A DNA stretch of 35,866 nt from an uncultured Thermoguttaceae bacterium (GCA_938042245.1 CALIRO010000056.1:1-35866); one strand, 5' to 3'. Numbered from the stretch's first letter, positions 25,787-34,245 are shown. Numbers and translations are program-made. Notes: generated by a model from the letters alone, not told the origin.

Positions 25787-26662
25787 ATGGTTTTACCAGC
25801 CCAAACGCCCGAATTTTCTTCCACAGCCCGCCCGGTCGAAATCCAGCCGACCCAAACGCCCGAACTTGCCTCCTCCACCGGCCCGGCCAAGGACCGGGAG
25901 GCTCCATCGCCCATCGTGCTGCTAGAGGGCGTCAGTTTCGGCTATAACGGCCGGGTGGTCTTAGAAGGAGTCGATCTCACGATTTGGCCGGGCGAATGGG
26001 TCCTGGTGGTCGGTCCCAACGGTGGCGGCAAAACCACGCTGCTAAAGCTGATCCTTGGCCTGCTGGAACCGACGGCCGGTACCGTTCGCCTTTTCGGCCA
26101 AGAGCCGAACAAGACACGCCATCGGGTCGGCTACATGCCCCAGCACATGCAGTTCGACAGTCTTTTTCCGGTTACCGTGATGGATATTGTACTGATGGGC
26201 CGACTGGGCACGGCGGGCCGGCGCCTGTTGGGTTGGTACAGCCGGCAGGATCGGCAGGCTGCCCAGCAGGCCCTGGCTGAGGTGGGGCTTACCGGCTTGG
26301 AGGATCGCCCTTTTGCAGCCCTTTCCGGCGGCCAGCGCCAACGGGTCCTCATTGCCCGCGCCCTAGCCAGCCAACCCGAACTGCTCCTTTTGGACGAACC
26401 AACCGCCCATGTCGATCCCCAGGCCGAGGGCCAACTGATGGAAATCCTCCAGCAAATACACCACCGAATGACCATCGTCATGGTTTCGCATGATTTGGGG
26501 GTGGTATCGCCGCAGATCGGTTCGGTCCTGTGCGTCAACCGCCGGTTGGTGGTCCATCCCACTACAGAACTTACCGGAGAAAAGATCCGCCAACTCTACG
26601 GCGACGATGTACGCATCATCCGTCACGACCACCGCTGTAGCCCCGAAGGGCACCAGCCATAA
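25787..26662 (+). CDS. znuC: Zinc ABC transporter ATP-binding protein
   Basis: The 291-residue ATPase energises zinc import. Walker A is GPNGGGKTT (76-84), with the Q-loop in YMPQHMQF, the ABC signature LSGGQRQRV (179-187), Walker B LLLLDEPTAHVDP (199-211) and an H-loop histidine in VMVSHDLG. The core begins at about residue 43. The 40-residue N-terminal extension is unusual and low in complexity: it repeats the unit QTPEF-SST-RP / QTPEL-ASSTGP, apparently an internal duplication. The start ATG at 25787 has AGGAAG upstream and is the only good start, but a downstream non-ATG start cannot be excluded. The gap to znuA is 112 bp. The predicted location is the cytoplasmic face of the membrane, with ZnuB. 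Confidence 0.92.
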   Translation: MVLPAQTPEFSSTARPVEIQPTQTPELASSTGPAKDREAPSPIVLLEGVSFGYNGRVVLEGVDLTIWPGEWVLVVGPNGGGKTTLLKLILGLLEPTAGTVRLFGQEPNKTRHRVGYMPQHMQFDSLFPVTVMDIVLMGRLGTAGRRLLGWYSRQDRQAAQQALAEVGLTGLEDRPFAALSGGQRQRVLIARALASQPELLLLDEPTAHVDPQAEGQLMEILQQIHHRMTIVMVSHDLGVVSPQIGSVLCVNRRLVVHPTTELTGEKIRQLYGDDVRIIRHDHRCSPEGHQP

Positions 26663-26721
26663 AGCGACCTATCGGCCTGGCTCCCCGTTGTCCCCAGATT
26701 TGCTTGGAGAAAAGACCGACG

Positions 26722-27573
26722 ATGGTGGATTTCCTACAAGCGCTTTTGGACCCCCAGATGGCCTTTTTGCGGTATGCCGTGGTAGTGGGACTTTTGGCCA
26801 GTGTGGCCTTCGGAATTACCGGAACCTATGTGGTAACCCGGCGGATTAGCTACCTGGCCGCTGCGATTGCCCATTGTGTGCTCGGTGGGGTGGGCTTGGC
26901 CGTCTATTTGCAGTATCTATACGATCTGTGGTGGTTCAGTCCGCTTTTGGGGGCGACGGCGGCGGCGATCCTGTCGGCGGTGGTGATCGGCTGGGTAAGC
27001 CTGGCGGCCCGACAGCGGGAAGACACAGCCATCGGCGCGGTCTGGTCGGTTGGCATGGCCCTGGGGCTTCTGCTTCTGCAAAACGTACCCGGCTATTTTG
27101 CCGATCCAATGAGCTATCTATTCGGCGATATTTTGCTGGTCGGAAGGGCCGATCTTTGGACCGTGCTGGCTTTGGACCTGTTGGTCCTCGGCCTGGTGGC
27201 CGTGTTCCACCCGAAGTTGACCGCCGTTTGTTTCGACGAAGAATTTGCCACCGTTCGGGGCCTACCGGTCAAAAGGTATTATCTAGTGCTTTTGTGCCTG
27301 ACCGCCTTATCCATTGTGCTTTTGATCCGGGTGGTGGGGATGATTCTGGTGATTGCTTTGATGACGCTTCCGGCGGCAACAGCAGGCCAGTTTGCCCGCC
27401 GCCTGGCGCCGATGATGCTTTGGGCTACCCTGATCTGTATGTGTTGTGTCCTGGCTGGAATTGCCCTTAGTTACACCTGGGGCCTGAGAACCGGACCGGT
27501 CATTGTGCTGGTGGCTAGCGCCGTGTATGCTTTAGCGGCTGGGCTGTACCGTTTGCGTTCCCGTACCTGCTAG
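26722..27573 (+). CDS. znuB: Zinc ABC transporter permease
   Basis: The 283-residue ABC-3 family permease has about eight to nine hydrophobic helices and the usual layout: an N-terminal FLRYAVVVGLLASVAFGITG, TYVVTRRISYLAAAIAH, a central cytoplasmic coupling region around DEEFATVRGLPVKRYY and a final AVYALAAGLYRL helix. It forms the membrane channel used by the ZnuA/ZnuC proteins encoded just upstream. The ATG at 26722 was chosen over TTG at 26704, with GGAGA 12 nt upstream, slightly long. It begins 59 bp after znuC. Zinc rather than manganese is inferred from the His-rich ZnuA loop. Confidence 0.92.
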   Translation: MVDFLQALLDPQMAFLRYAVVVGLLASVAFGITGTYVVTRRISYLAAAIAHCVLGGVGLAVYLQYLYDLWWFSPLLGATAAAILSAVVIGWVSLAARQREDTAIGAVWSVGMALGLLLLQNVPGYFADPMSYLFGDILLVGRADLWTVLALDLLVLGLVAVFHPKLTAVCFDEEFATVRGLPVKRYYLVLLCLTALSIVLLIRVVGMILVIALMTLPAATAGQFARRLAPMMLWATLICMCCVLAGIALSYTWGLRTGPVIVLVASAVYALAAGLYRLRSRTC

Positions 27574-27592
27574 TTTTTCGGAAGGTGGTCCG

Positions 27593-29767
27593 ATGAACCG
27601 ATCTTCGGCACTGCTGGTGCTTTTCGGAGCGGTTGCTTTTTGGACAGGCGAGCATGGGCTGGCTGGTGCGGCCGATCGGCTCCAACTGCGCCCCCTAGCC
27701 CCCGAGGTGCCGCAATACGCCAAAATCGAATTCCTGATCACCGGCCTAGGTGCCTATCAGAACCCGTTCGATCCGGAGGAAGTGGCCGTTGACCTGGAAA
27801 TCCGCACACCCAGCGGCCAAACCCTGCTGCTGCCGGCCTTCTGGTACCAGCCATTTGAGCGACGGGTATCTGCCGATCGCCGACCGGCCGATTGGGTCTA
27901 TCCGAGCGGCCCGGCCCACTGGCGGGCCCGATTCACGCCGACCGAACCCGGCCTCTATCAAGCCATGGCCCGTTGCACCGATCGGCACGGCAGCCGCACC
28001 TCGGCGCCGGTCCGGTTTACCTGCCAAAAAAGCGATCGACGGGGCTTCCTCCGCACCAGCTCGAAAGACCCTCGGTTTTTGGAGTTTTCCACGGGTGAGC
28101 CGTTTTTTGGCATCGGCCAAAACTTGGCCTTCATCGGATTTGAACAACAGATTACCTATGCGAAGGCCGAAAAAGTCTTCCAAACGCTTCGGGCCATGGG
28201 CGCCAATTTCTTGCGGATTTGGACCTGCTGTGAGGATTGGGCTTTGGCCGTAGAGGCGCGCAAGAACGCCTGGGGGCGGTCCTGGAGCGGGCCTGGGCCG
28301 ATTGTTCCGATGCCCGGCCAAGTCCCTGACAAACCCGCCCGCCGCTGTGTGCAATTGGGCGGTCAGCATCCTGCGCAGGCAGCCGCCCGACCCCCTAATC
28401 CCCTAGCCGTCCGTCCGAATACCAATTACCTGCTTACTGGCCGGGTGCTGGCCGATACGGACGGCCAACTGACGATCACGGCCGGCAGCCTTCGGCTTGG
28501 CGAACCCGTCCGGCTTAAAAAGAATGCCGGCTGGACCAACTTCCGTCAGGAGTTCCGAACAGCGGCGGAGCAGGATTTTTTGCCGGAGGTAAGTTTTCGG
28601 TGGGAGGGCGGGGGCCGAGCCTGGCTGGATGAGATCGTACTGGCCGAAGCTGCCGGTGGGCCGAACCTGCTGGCCGACGCCGACCCCAACCGCCCGGTGC
28701 GCACCTACTACAACCCGGTCGATTGCTTCATGCTGGACGTGCTTCTGGAGGCGGCGGAACGGGAAGGCATCTACCTGCAACTGTGCCTTTTGACCAGGGA
28801 CCTTTATATGTCAGCCCTGCAAAAGGAAGGCAGCCCCGAATACCAACAGGCCATCCGAGACGCCAAGAAAACCTTCCGGTATGCAGTGGCCCGATGGGGT
28901 TATTCGACCAGCCTGGCCGCCTGGGAATACTGGAACGAAATGAACCCGGGCCTGCCCACCGACCGGTTCTACGACGCCCTGGGCCAATACCTTGAAAAGA
29001 TCGACATCTATGGACATCCTCGCACTACTAGCGCTTGGGGACCGGCGCCGAAGGATTGGCGGCATCCCCGATTAGATTGGGCGCAGGGGCATCATTATCT
29101 TCGGCCCGCCGACAAAGAAAAAGCTCATGATGAGGCGGCCGTTGTTCTGGAGCGCACGGCCCTGCTGCGCCAACACGCTCCGAATAAGCCGATCCTGCTG
29201 GCCGAGTTCGGCCTGGCGGAAGACAACTGGCAGCGAAGCCGATGGATGCAGCAAGATAAAGAGTTGGTGCATTTTCATAACTGTTTGTGGGCCTCGGCCC
29301 TTTCCGGGGCTGCCAGTACGGCCATGTTCTGGTGGTGGGAACTGTTGGACCAGATGGACGCCTACCGGCACTATCGGCCGCTGGCGGACTTTTTGGCCGA
29401 CATCCCTTGGACCACCGACCACCTGCAACCGGCAAAAGCTGAAGTTCAGGAAACTTCAGTACAGGTTCGGGTAGTTGGGCTCCAAGGCCACTCAGGAGCC
29501 TATTTGTGGCTTCAGAATCCGCAGTCGGCCTGGTATCCGACAGTGGTGGAGAAAAAACAGTTGGCCGCCGTTTCCAAGGCAGTGCTGGTCCTGCCGAACT
29601 TACAGCCGGGAACCTACCAAGTCCGCTGGTACGACCCTTGGACAGGCAAACGACTGAGCCAATCGGAGGTCCAAGCCGCCCAACCGCCCGTCCGAATCCC
29701 CATCCCTTCGTTTCCGCGTGATGTGGCCTGCAAACTGATTCGGACCGGCCAGGCCGCCTCCGACTAA
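27593..29767 (+). CDS. Exported glycoside hydrolase: DUF5060 + TIM barrel with inserted carbohydrate-binding domain
   Basis: The 724-residue secreted protein has a signal peptide at about 1-26 (ends GLAGAA). An Ig-like DUF5060-type N-domain spans roughly 30-145, with AHWRARFTPTEPGLYQA near its end. A clan GH-A (GH5-like) TIM barrel starts near 155 (FLEFSTGEPFFGIGQNLAF). It is interrupted at about 245-365 by a beta-rich segment (NYLLTGRVLADTDGQLTITA, GWTNFRQEFRTAAE, AWLDEIVLAE) that looks like a CBM4/9-type carbohydrate-binding domain. The barrel resumes with TYYNPVDCFMLDVLLEAAER. Probable acid/base is Glu449 in WEYWNEMN and the nucleophile Glu538 in ILLAEFG. A C-terminal beta domain follows. 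The gene starts 19 bp after znuB with GGAAGG at good spacing, so it may be cotranscribed. Substrate unknown. Confidence 0.85.
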   Translation: MNRSSALLVLFGAVAFWTGEHGLAGAADRLQLRPLAPEVPQYAKIEFLITGLGAYQNPFDPEEVAVDLEIRTPSGQTLLLPAFWYQPFERRVSADRRPADWVYPSGPAHWRARFTPTEPGLYQAMARCTDRHGSRTSAPVRFTCQKSDRRGFLRTSSKDPRFLEFSTGEPFFGIGQNLAFIGFEQQITYAKAEKVFQTLRAMGANFLRIWTCCEDWALAVEARKNAWGRSWSGPGPIVPMPGQVPDKPARRCVQLGGQHPAQAAARPPNPLAVRPNTNYLLTGRVLADTDGQLTITAGSLRLGEPVRLKKNAGWTNFRQEFRTAAEQDFLPEVSFRWEGGGRAWLDEIVLAEAAGGPNLLADADPNRPVRTYYNPVDCFMLDVLLEAAEREGIYLQLCLLTRDLYMSALQKEGSPEYQQAIRDAKKTFRYAVARWGYSTSLAAWEYWNEMNPGLPTDRFYDALGQYLEKIDIYGHPRTTSAWGPAPKDWRHPRLDWAQGHHYLRPADKEKAHDEAAVVLERTALLRQHAPNKPILLAEFGLAEDNWQRSRWMQQDKELVHFHNCLWASALSGAASTAMFWWWELLDQMDAYRHYRPLADFLADIPWTTDHLQPAKAEVQETSVQVRVVGLQGHSGAYLWLQNPQSAWYPTVVEKKQLAAVSKAVLVLPNLQPGTYQVRWYDPWTGKRLSQSEVQAAQPPVRIPIPSFPRDVACKLIRTGQAASD

Positions 29768-29841
29768 GCCGCCCAAGAAGGTTGGCAAGACTTCCGCCGT
29801 ATGAAGAAACTGCCTGGTTTATCCGAAGAAAGCCCTATTTT

Positions 29842-29999
29842 GTCCTCCCCGCGCAAGCGGGAATCCAGGCGTCTTTGTGTTCGCTCCTATTGATGGCACT
29901 GCCGTGCAAACGGGAATCCAGCGAGCAAAAATCCTTCGAAAAAAAGTTGGATTCTTGCTTATCCTTGGTATGCCACTGGGCGGAAATGTTAGCGAGATT
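29842..29999 (+). repeat. Dispersed repeat family B, copy 6 (double head)
   Basis: The element contains two palindrome-type heads (CCGCGCAAGCGGGAATCCAG at about 29849 and CAAACGGGAATCCAGCG at about 29907), then ATCCTTCGAAAAAA, GTTGGATTCTTGCTTATCC and TGCCACTGGGCGG-AAATGTTA, parallel to copy 5. It fills most of the 397-bp gap before the esterase gene; nothing else was recognised there. Confidence 0.7.
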
Positions 30000-30164
30000 C
30001 TTTTTGGGATGGGTTCGAAGCCGCCCGAGATGATGTGGCTGTTTTCGCCGCGGATGCTGGAAAAGGGCCGCCCGGCGTGATAGAATAAAATAGGTAAGGT
30101 AAAAGTGAATAGGGGCTGGGAAGTCCTTTCTCCAAAGAAATTAGCGTGTTGCGGGAGGGATGCC

Positions 30165-31157
30165 ATGCGTTGGCAGGTGCTGGCGGCGGCGGTGTGGGGA
30201 TTGATATGGATCGGCCGAGCGGAAATGCTCTTTAGCGCTGAGCTAGAAGAAAAGCCGATCTGTTCAGCCCAGCAAGGCGCCGAACCATCGCCCCCGAAGG
30301 AAAAAGCTTCTTCATCGGAATTGGCCCCCGGCCAAGCGAAACCATCGCCCGCCGTCCCACCGAGCGAGCAAGCCCAGCCTATGCCTAAAGAGTCCAAAAT
30401 GTCCGAAGAGAGGAAAGTGATGGTCGAAAAAGAGCTGGCCGAGATTCGGGCCCAGACTCAGGCCCGGACCTATACGGACGCCCAGGGCAAAAAACTTTTA
30501 TATCGGTTGTGGATACCCCGGGGCTATGACCCGGCCAAGAAGTATCCGCTCATTTTGTTCCTGCACGGGGCGGGCGAACGCGGCGACGACAACCTGAAAC
30601 AACTGGCCCATCCGGATGTGCTCCACTGGGTGCGGGACAAATACGCCAAGGAGCATCCGAGTTTTTTGGTTGCTCCGCAGTGCCCGGCGGGGGCCAAGTG
30701 GGTGGATGTCAATTGGTGGCAAGTCCCACATCATCAGACGCCGCCGCAGCCAGCCGAGCCGATGCGACTGACCATGGAACTTCTCGACGCCCTGCAAAAG
30801 GAGTTTTCCATCGACCCGGATCGGATTTATGTAACCGGGCTTTCCATGGGTGGCTACGGGACGTTTGACCTGTTGGTGCGTCGGCCGACGTATTTTGCGG
30901 CGGCAGTGCCGATCTGTGGCGGGGCCGACGATAGCCGGGCAAAAGACTTCGCCCATCTGCCCATCTGGATCTTCCACGGCGCCCAGGACAAGGCGGTGCC
31001 GGTGGTCCGATCGCGTTCGGTGGTGGAAGCTCTGCGCAAAGCAGGCGGCCAGCCCCGATATACCGAATACCCCGACGAAGGCCACGCCATCTGGAAACGC
31101 GTTTATGCCGACGAGGAACTGGCCCGCTGGCTCTTCAGCCAAGCCCGACCAAAATAA
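30165..31157 (+). CDS. Exported alpha/beta-hydrolase (esterase/polysaccharide-ester hydrolase type)
   Basis: The 330-residue protein has a signal peptide (about 1-25), a disordered Pro/Glu/Lys-rich linker (26-100) and an alpha/beta-hydrolase domain. LFLHGAGERGDDN (131-143) provides the oxyanion region, GLSMGGYGT the nucleophile elbow with Ser227, Asp275 in FHGAQDKAVPV and His307 in DEGHAIW the rest of the triad. The layout (LYRLWIPRGYDPAKKYPLILF) matches the prolyl-oligopeptidase-like/feruloyl-esterase or PHB-depolymerase-like group of secreted esterases; the exact substrate cannot be told. GGGAGG about 6 nt before the ATG at 30165 makes it a better start than GTG at 30105, and it also places the signal peptide first. 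It lies near a glycoside hydrolase and a sugar oxidoreductase, which fits removal of ester groups from polysaccharide. Confidence 0.86.
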   Translation: MRWQVLAAAVWGLIWIGRAEMLFSAELEEKPICSAQQGAEPSPPKEKASSSELAPGQAKPSPAVPPSEQAQPMPKESKMSEERKVMVEKELAEIRAQTQARTYTDAQGKKLLYRLWIPRGYDPAKKYPLILFLHGAGERGDDNLKQLAHPDVLHWVRDKYAKEHPSFLVAPQCPAGAKWVDVNWWQVPHHQTPPQPAEPMRLTMELLDALQKEFSIDPDRIYVTGLSMGGYGTFDLLVRRPTYFAAAVPICGGADDSRAKDFAHLPIWIFHGAQDKAVPVVRSRSVVEALRKAGGQPRYTEYPDEGHAIWKRVYADEELARWLFSQARPK

Positions 31158-31170
31158 AACCCAGATACCA

Positions 31171-31219
31171 TTTCGGCCGAATGGAGCGTCAAGGCATTTC
31201 TGCTTCCCAGCAATGACAG
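31171..31219 (-). repeat. Dispersed repeat family B, copy 7 (partial)
   Basis: It contains TTCGGCCGAATGGAGCGTC followed by CTGCTTCCCAGCAATGACA. It corresponds to the tail of copy 2 (1742-1821) read in the same direction, with the middle shortened. Confidence 0.55.
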
Positions 31220-31392
31220 GGTCCACCATTCGGCTGCATGTTTTACCTATTTTCGTGCGATAAGCCAGCGGCGGAGCGGAATCGCGCCATTTGAACGTTG
31301 ACGTGGCCACTCCTAAAGGGCCATAATACCTGTCAAAGGACCGACTGTTTAAGACGCTCTTGTTGCGACATTGTTCAAAAAGGAGAAATCCT

Positions 31393-32763
31393 ATGCCTAT
31401 GATGCATCGGCGGGAGTTTTTGCAACAGACAAAGCGAAGCACGTTGGGGATGGCGGCGGGGGTAACGATTTTGGCCGATGCGGCCAGTGTGCGCGCAGCG
31501 CCGGCGGCGGACAAGGTGCTGTTGGCTGCTGTCGGGGTGCGGGGCCGGGGAGCCCACTTGGCGGCCGGCTTTTTGCAACGAGGCGGATGTGAATACGCTT
31601 ACATCTGCGATCCGGACACCAAACTGTTTGAGTCCCGGGCCAAGCAGATCGCCGAGCAGCAGGGCGGCAAAATGCCCAAATGCGTGAAGGATTTTCGAGA
31701 GGCTTTGGACGATAAATCGCTGACGGCCATTGTGTCGGCCACCCCAGACCATTGGCATGCCCTTTCCACGGTGTGGGCTTGCCAGGCGGGCAAAGATGTC
31801 TATGTAGAAAAACCCCCCACGCACAACTGTTGGGAAGGCCAAAAGATGATCGAGGCCGCCCGGAAATACGCCCGGATTGTTCAGGTGGGCACCCAGAACC
31901 GTTCGGCTGCCTACAACATGTCGGCCAAAAAATACATCGACGAGGGAAAACTGGGCGAGATTCATTTTGTTCGGGTGTGCAATATGAAGTTGTGGGCCAA
32001 TCGGCCCCCGGTGCCGGACAGCGATCCGCCGCCCGGCTTGGATTGGGACCTGTGGAACGGCCCAGCCCCAGCCTGCCGGTACAACGCCGCCTACCACAAC
32101 TACTGGAACCATCTGTGGCGATACTCCGGCGGCGATATTGCCAACGACGCCAGCCATCAGATCGACCTGGCCCGCTGGCTGGTCGGAGCGGAACTGCCCC
32201 AAAAAGTCTATTCCACCGGCGGACGATGGAATAGCGAAGGCGTGGCGGAAACCCCAGATACCCAAATAGCCGTCTGGGAATATCCGAAAATGCTCATGGT
32301 CTTTGAACTGACTCTTTATACACCCTACATGCTCAAGATTTCGCCGCAGATTCGGGAATCACTCACCGAGTTTCCCTACTGGCCGCAGTGCGCTACACGC
32401 ATTGAAATCTACGGTAGCAAGGGCCTGATGATTGTCGGTCGGCACGGGGGCGGCTGGCAGGTTTTCGACCGACCCCAGCGGGAAAAACCGCAGGTTGTCG
32501 CTTCCGACAACGGTAAATTCCCCGATCCGGAGCATCAGACCAATTTCCTGGAGTGCATCCGTACCCGAAAAACGCCCAACGCCGACATCCTGGAAGGCCA
32601 CCGCAGCGCGCTGTTGATCCACTATGCGAATATCAGCTATCGCTTAGGCGGAGTGAAGCTTACCATTGACCCAAAAACCGAGTTGATTACCGATCCACCC
32701 GAAGCCATGACACTGTTCCGCCGAGAGTATCGGAAACCTTATGAGATTCCTGAACAAGTATAA
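31393..32763 (+). CDS. Tat-exported Gfo/Idh/MocA-family oxidoreductase
   Basis: The 456-residue NAD(P)-dependent dehydrogenase-family protein has a twin-arginine signal at HRREFLQQT (Arg6-Arg7) followed by a hydrophobic stretch ending near residue 37 (SVRAAP). The N-terminal Rossmann fold opens with VLLAAVGVRGRGAHLAAGFL. The conserved active-site lysine lies in DVYVEKPPTHN, and QVGTQNRS marks the start of the substrate-binding half. The C-terminal sandwich holds GGDIANDASHQIDLARWLVG with probable catalytic or metal-binding histidines. Members oxidise or reduce sugars and related polyols using tightly bound cofactor, which explains export of a folded holoprotein by Tat. Such exported forms are greatly expanded in planctomycetes. 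AAGGAG lies 8 nt before the ATG at 31393. The substrate is unknown. Confidence 0.92.
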   Translation: MPMMHRREFLQQTKRSTLGMAAGVTILADAASVRAAPAADKVLLAAVGVRGRGAHLAAGFLQRGGCEYAYICDPDTKLFESRAKQIAEQQGGKMPKCVKDFREALDDKSLTAIVSATPDHWHALSTVWACQAGKDVYVEKPPTHNCWEGQKMIEAARKYARIVQVGTQNRSAAYNMSAKKYIDEGKLGEIHFVRVCNMKLWANRPPVPDSDPPPGLDWDLWNGPAPACRYNAAYHNYWNHLWRYSGGDIANDASHQIDLARWLVGAELPQKVYSTGGRWNSEGVAETPDTQIAVWEYPKMLMVFELTLYTPYMLKISPQIRESLTEFPYWPQCATRIEIYGSKGLMIVGRHGGGWQVFDRPQREKPQVVASDNGKFPDPEHQTNFLECIRTRKTPNADILEGHRSALLIHYANISYRLGGVKLTIDPKTELITDPPEAMTLFRREYRKPYEIPEQV

Positions 32764-32845
32764 TCTTGTCAGCCGGGGGTGTTAACTGGCTTGCACCGTA
32801 TCAAAACCCTATCCAATTCCGGAGTAACAGAAATAGAAGAATCCA

Positions 32846-32938
32846 TTCGGCCGAGCGGTGCTGTTCCTTAGTAGCCGAACCAGGATTCCGACTTGCCTAA
32901 GGTTTTTACTCGGGGCGTGAAGTCGGAAATCCTGACTT
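32846..32938 (+). repeat. Dispersed repeat family B, copy 8 (diverged)
   Basis: It contains CCATTCGGCCGAGCGGTGCT, CAGGATTCCGACTT and, in reverse, AAGTCGGAAATCCTG. The last two form an imperfect inverted pair across about 33 bp. It is the least certain copy of the family. Confidence 0.45.
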
Positions 32939-33099
32939 AAGCAGGAAGAGTGTGTGGGATAGTACAGATTTTATGCAACCAAGCAACTGGATTGCTGTTT
33001 ATACGCGAATCCGAATGGCGGTTGTGTCTTGTACTAGCTTGCCGCCTCATGGGGGAATGGGTACGGATTGAGGAAAGGAACAAATTGGCGACCATCCAG

Positions 33100-33339
33100 A
33101 TGACTCCAACCGTCGTCCGAGAAGGTGCGTTTCGATTGTTTTTCTTTTCCCGGGAAGAGCGCAGAATCCATGTCCATGTAGGGCATCCGGATGGAGAAGC
33201 GAAGTTTTGGCTCGAACCGACGGTAACTCTGGCCGATCACACAGGGCTTTCCGCCCATCAATTGGCGGAGGCGGAGCGCCTGGTAAAAAAGTACTTGCAG
33301 GAGATCCTTAATGCCTGGCAAAAACACTTTAGCGGTTGA
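33100..33339 (+). CDS. DUF4160-family protein (putative toxin-antitoxin component)
   Basis: The small protein (79 residues from ATG 33100) matches DUF4160: it opens TPTVVREGAFRLFFFSREE and continues RIHVHVGHPDGEAKFWLEPT, then LSAHQLAEAERLVKKYLQEI. The HVHV and EAKFWL motifs are the conserved core. The family nearly always occurs next to DUF2442, as here, where the genes overlap by 29 bp, and the pair is regarded as a putative toxin-antitoxin or related stress module without demonstrated activity. The start is uncertain: TTG 33085 has AAGGAA 4 nt upstream, and ATG 33049 also opens the frame; 33100 best matches the usual family N-terminus. Confidence 0.82.
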   Translation: MTPTVVREGAFRLFFFSREERRIHVHVGHPDGEAKFWLEPTVTLADHTGLSAHQLAEAERLVKKYLQEILNAWQKHFSG

Positions 33340-33592
33340 AGTGACTCACATTGGGAAACACGGATTTTGGCTCCTGTTGGGCGAGGAAGAATTGCTGATA
33401 TCCTTCAGCCAGTTCCCTTGGTTCCGACAGGCAACGATCGACCAGCTTTTGGACGTTCAATGTCTCGGTCCGGATCATCTCTATTGGCCACAGTTGGATA
33501 TTGATCTATCGGTAGAATCCATTCGTCATCCGGAGTGGTTTCCGTTGGTTTCGAAATACACCCTCCGGCAAAGTCCGGCCACCCCCCCCTAA
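33311..33592 (+). CDS. DUF2442-family protein, partner of DUF4160
   Basis: The 93-residue protein overlaps the end of the DUF4160 gene in another frame, which implies translational coupling. It shows the DUF2442 pattern: an N-terminal beta hairpin VEVTHIGKHGFWLLLGEEEL, then FPWFRQATIDQLLDVQ and the terminal DIDLSVESIRHPEWFP, where the family's D-L-S-ESI-HPE signature is intact. In this gene order it is usually the second member of the putative toxin-antitoxin pair, but which is toxin and which is antitoxin has not been shown. No ribosome-binding site is needed if coupling operates. Nothing was recognised in the 209 bp that follow. Confidence 0.82.
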   Translation: MPGKNTLAVEVTHIGKHGFWLLLGEEELLISFSQFPWFRQATIDQLLDVQCLGPDHLYWPQLDIDLSVESIRHPEWFPLVSKYTLRQSPATPP

Positions 33593-33801
33593 CTTTTCGT
33601 CTATATGCCCTGTCCCGATTTGATCTGGAAGCGCTGGGTCAGGGCCGAAATGCAAAGTTAGCCAAACGTATTAAAAATTCTACGACTCCTCTTGCTCAAC
33701 GAAAGCGATTGTCATTATTTTATCCCAAACAAACAAGGAGAGTAAAAACCATTGTGGGAGCGCGAGGTTTTTATCTGCGGCAGCGGTAGGGGGAGCTGGT
33801 T

Positions 33802-34245
33802 TTAGGCGCCAGCGGGTTTTCTTTGTCGGCCAGATTGGTGCAAGCGTTGGGCCATCTGCTGGTCGGCTTGGGCCTTTTCCATCTGGCCTAGTTTCGCGTA
33901 AGCTACGGCGCGGTTGGCGTAGGCGTCTGCATAATCCGGCCGGAGTCGAATTGCCTCCGTGTAGTCGGCAATAGCCTTTTCCAACTGGCCCAGTGTACGA
34001 TAAACCACACCTCGGTTGTTCAAGGCCCTTGGGTATTCCGGTTGCAAACGGAGGGCTTCGGTAAGATCGGCCAGGGCCTCCGCATATTCGCCGCGTTCGT
34101 AGTGCAGAGTGCCTCGGTTGCACCAGGCACGGGCGTAAGTGGGATCGAGTTGGATCGCCTCGTCGAAGGCGGCCAACGCCTTGTCCAACTGGCCCTTGAT
34201 CCAGAGGGCGTTGCCCCGACCACATGCTCGCACCGCCTCCTCCAT
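33802..34245 (-). CDS. TPR-repeat protein
   Basis: The 147-residue protein consists almost wholly of about four tetratricopeptide repeats (for example ALAAFDEAIQLDPTYARAW and AIADYTEAIRLRPDYADAY), ending in a basic tail. The ATG at 34245 has GGAGGG 7 nt upstream on the minus strand; GTG at 34272 opens the frame slightly earlier. There is no signal peptide, so it is probably cytoplasmic, unlike the TPR lipoprotein at 1188-1718. The repeats closely resemble the second half of that protein, but this is common among TPRs. The function is unknown beyond protein-protein interaction. Confidence 0.85.
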   Translation of the reverse strand: MEEAVRACGRGNALWIKGQLDKALAAFDEAIQLDPTYARAWCNRGTLHYERGEYAEALADLTEALRLQPEYPRALNNRGVVYRTLGQLEKAIADYTEAIRLRPDYADAYANRAVAYAKLGQMEKAQADQQMAQRLHQSGRQRKPAGA

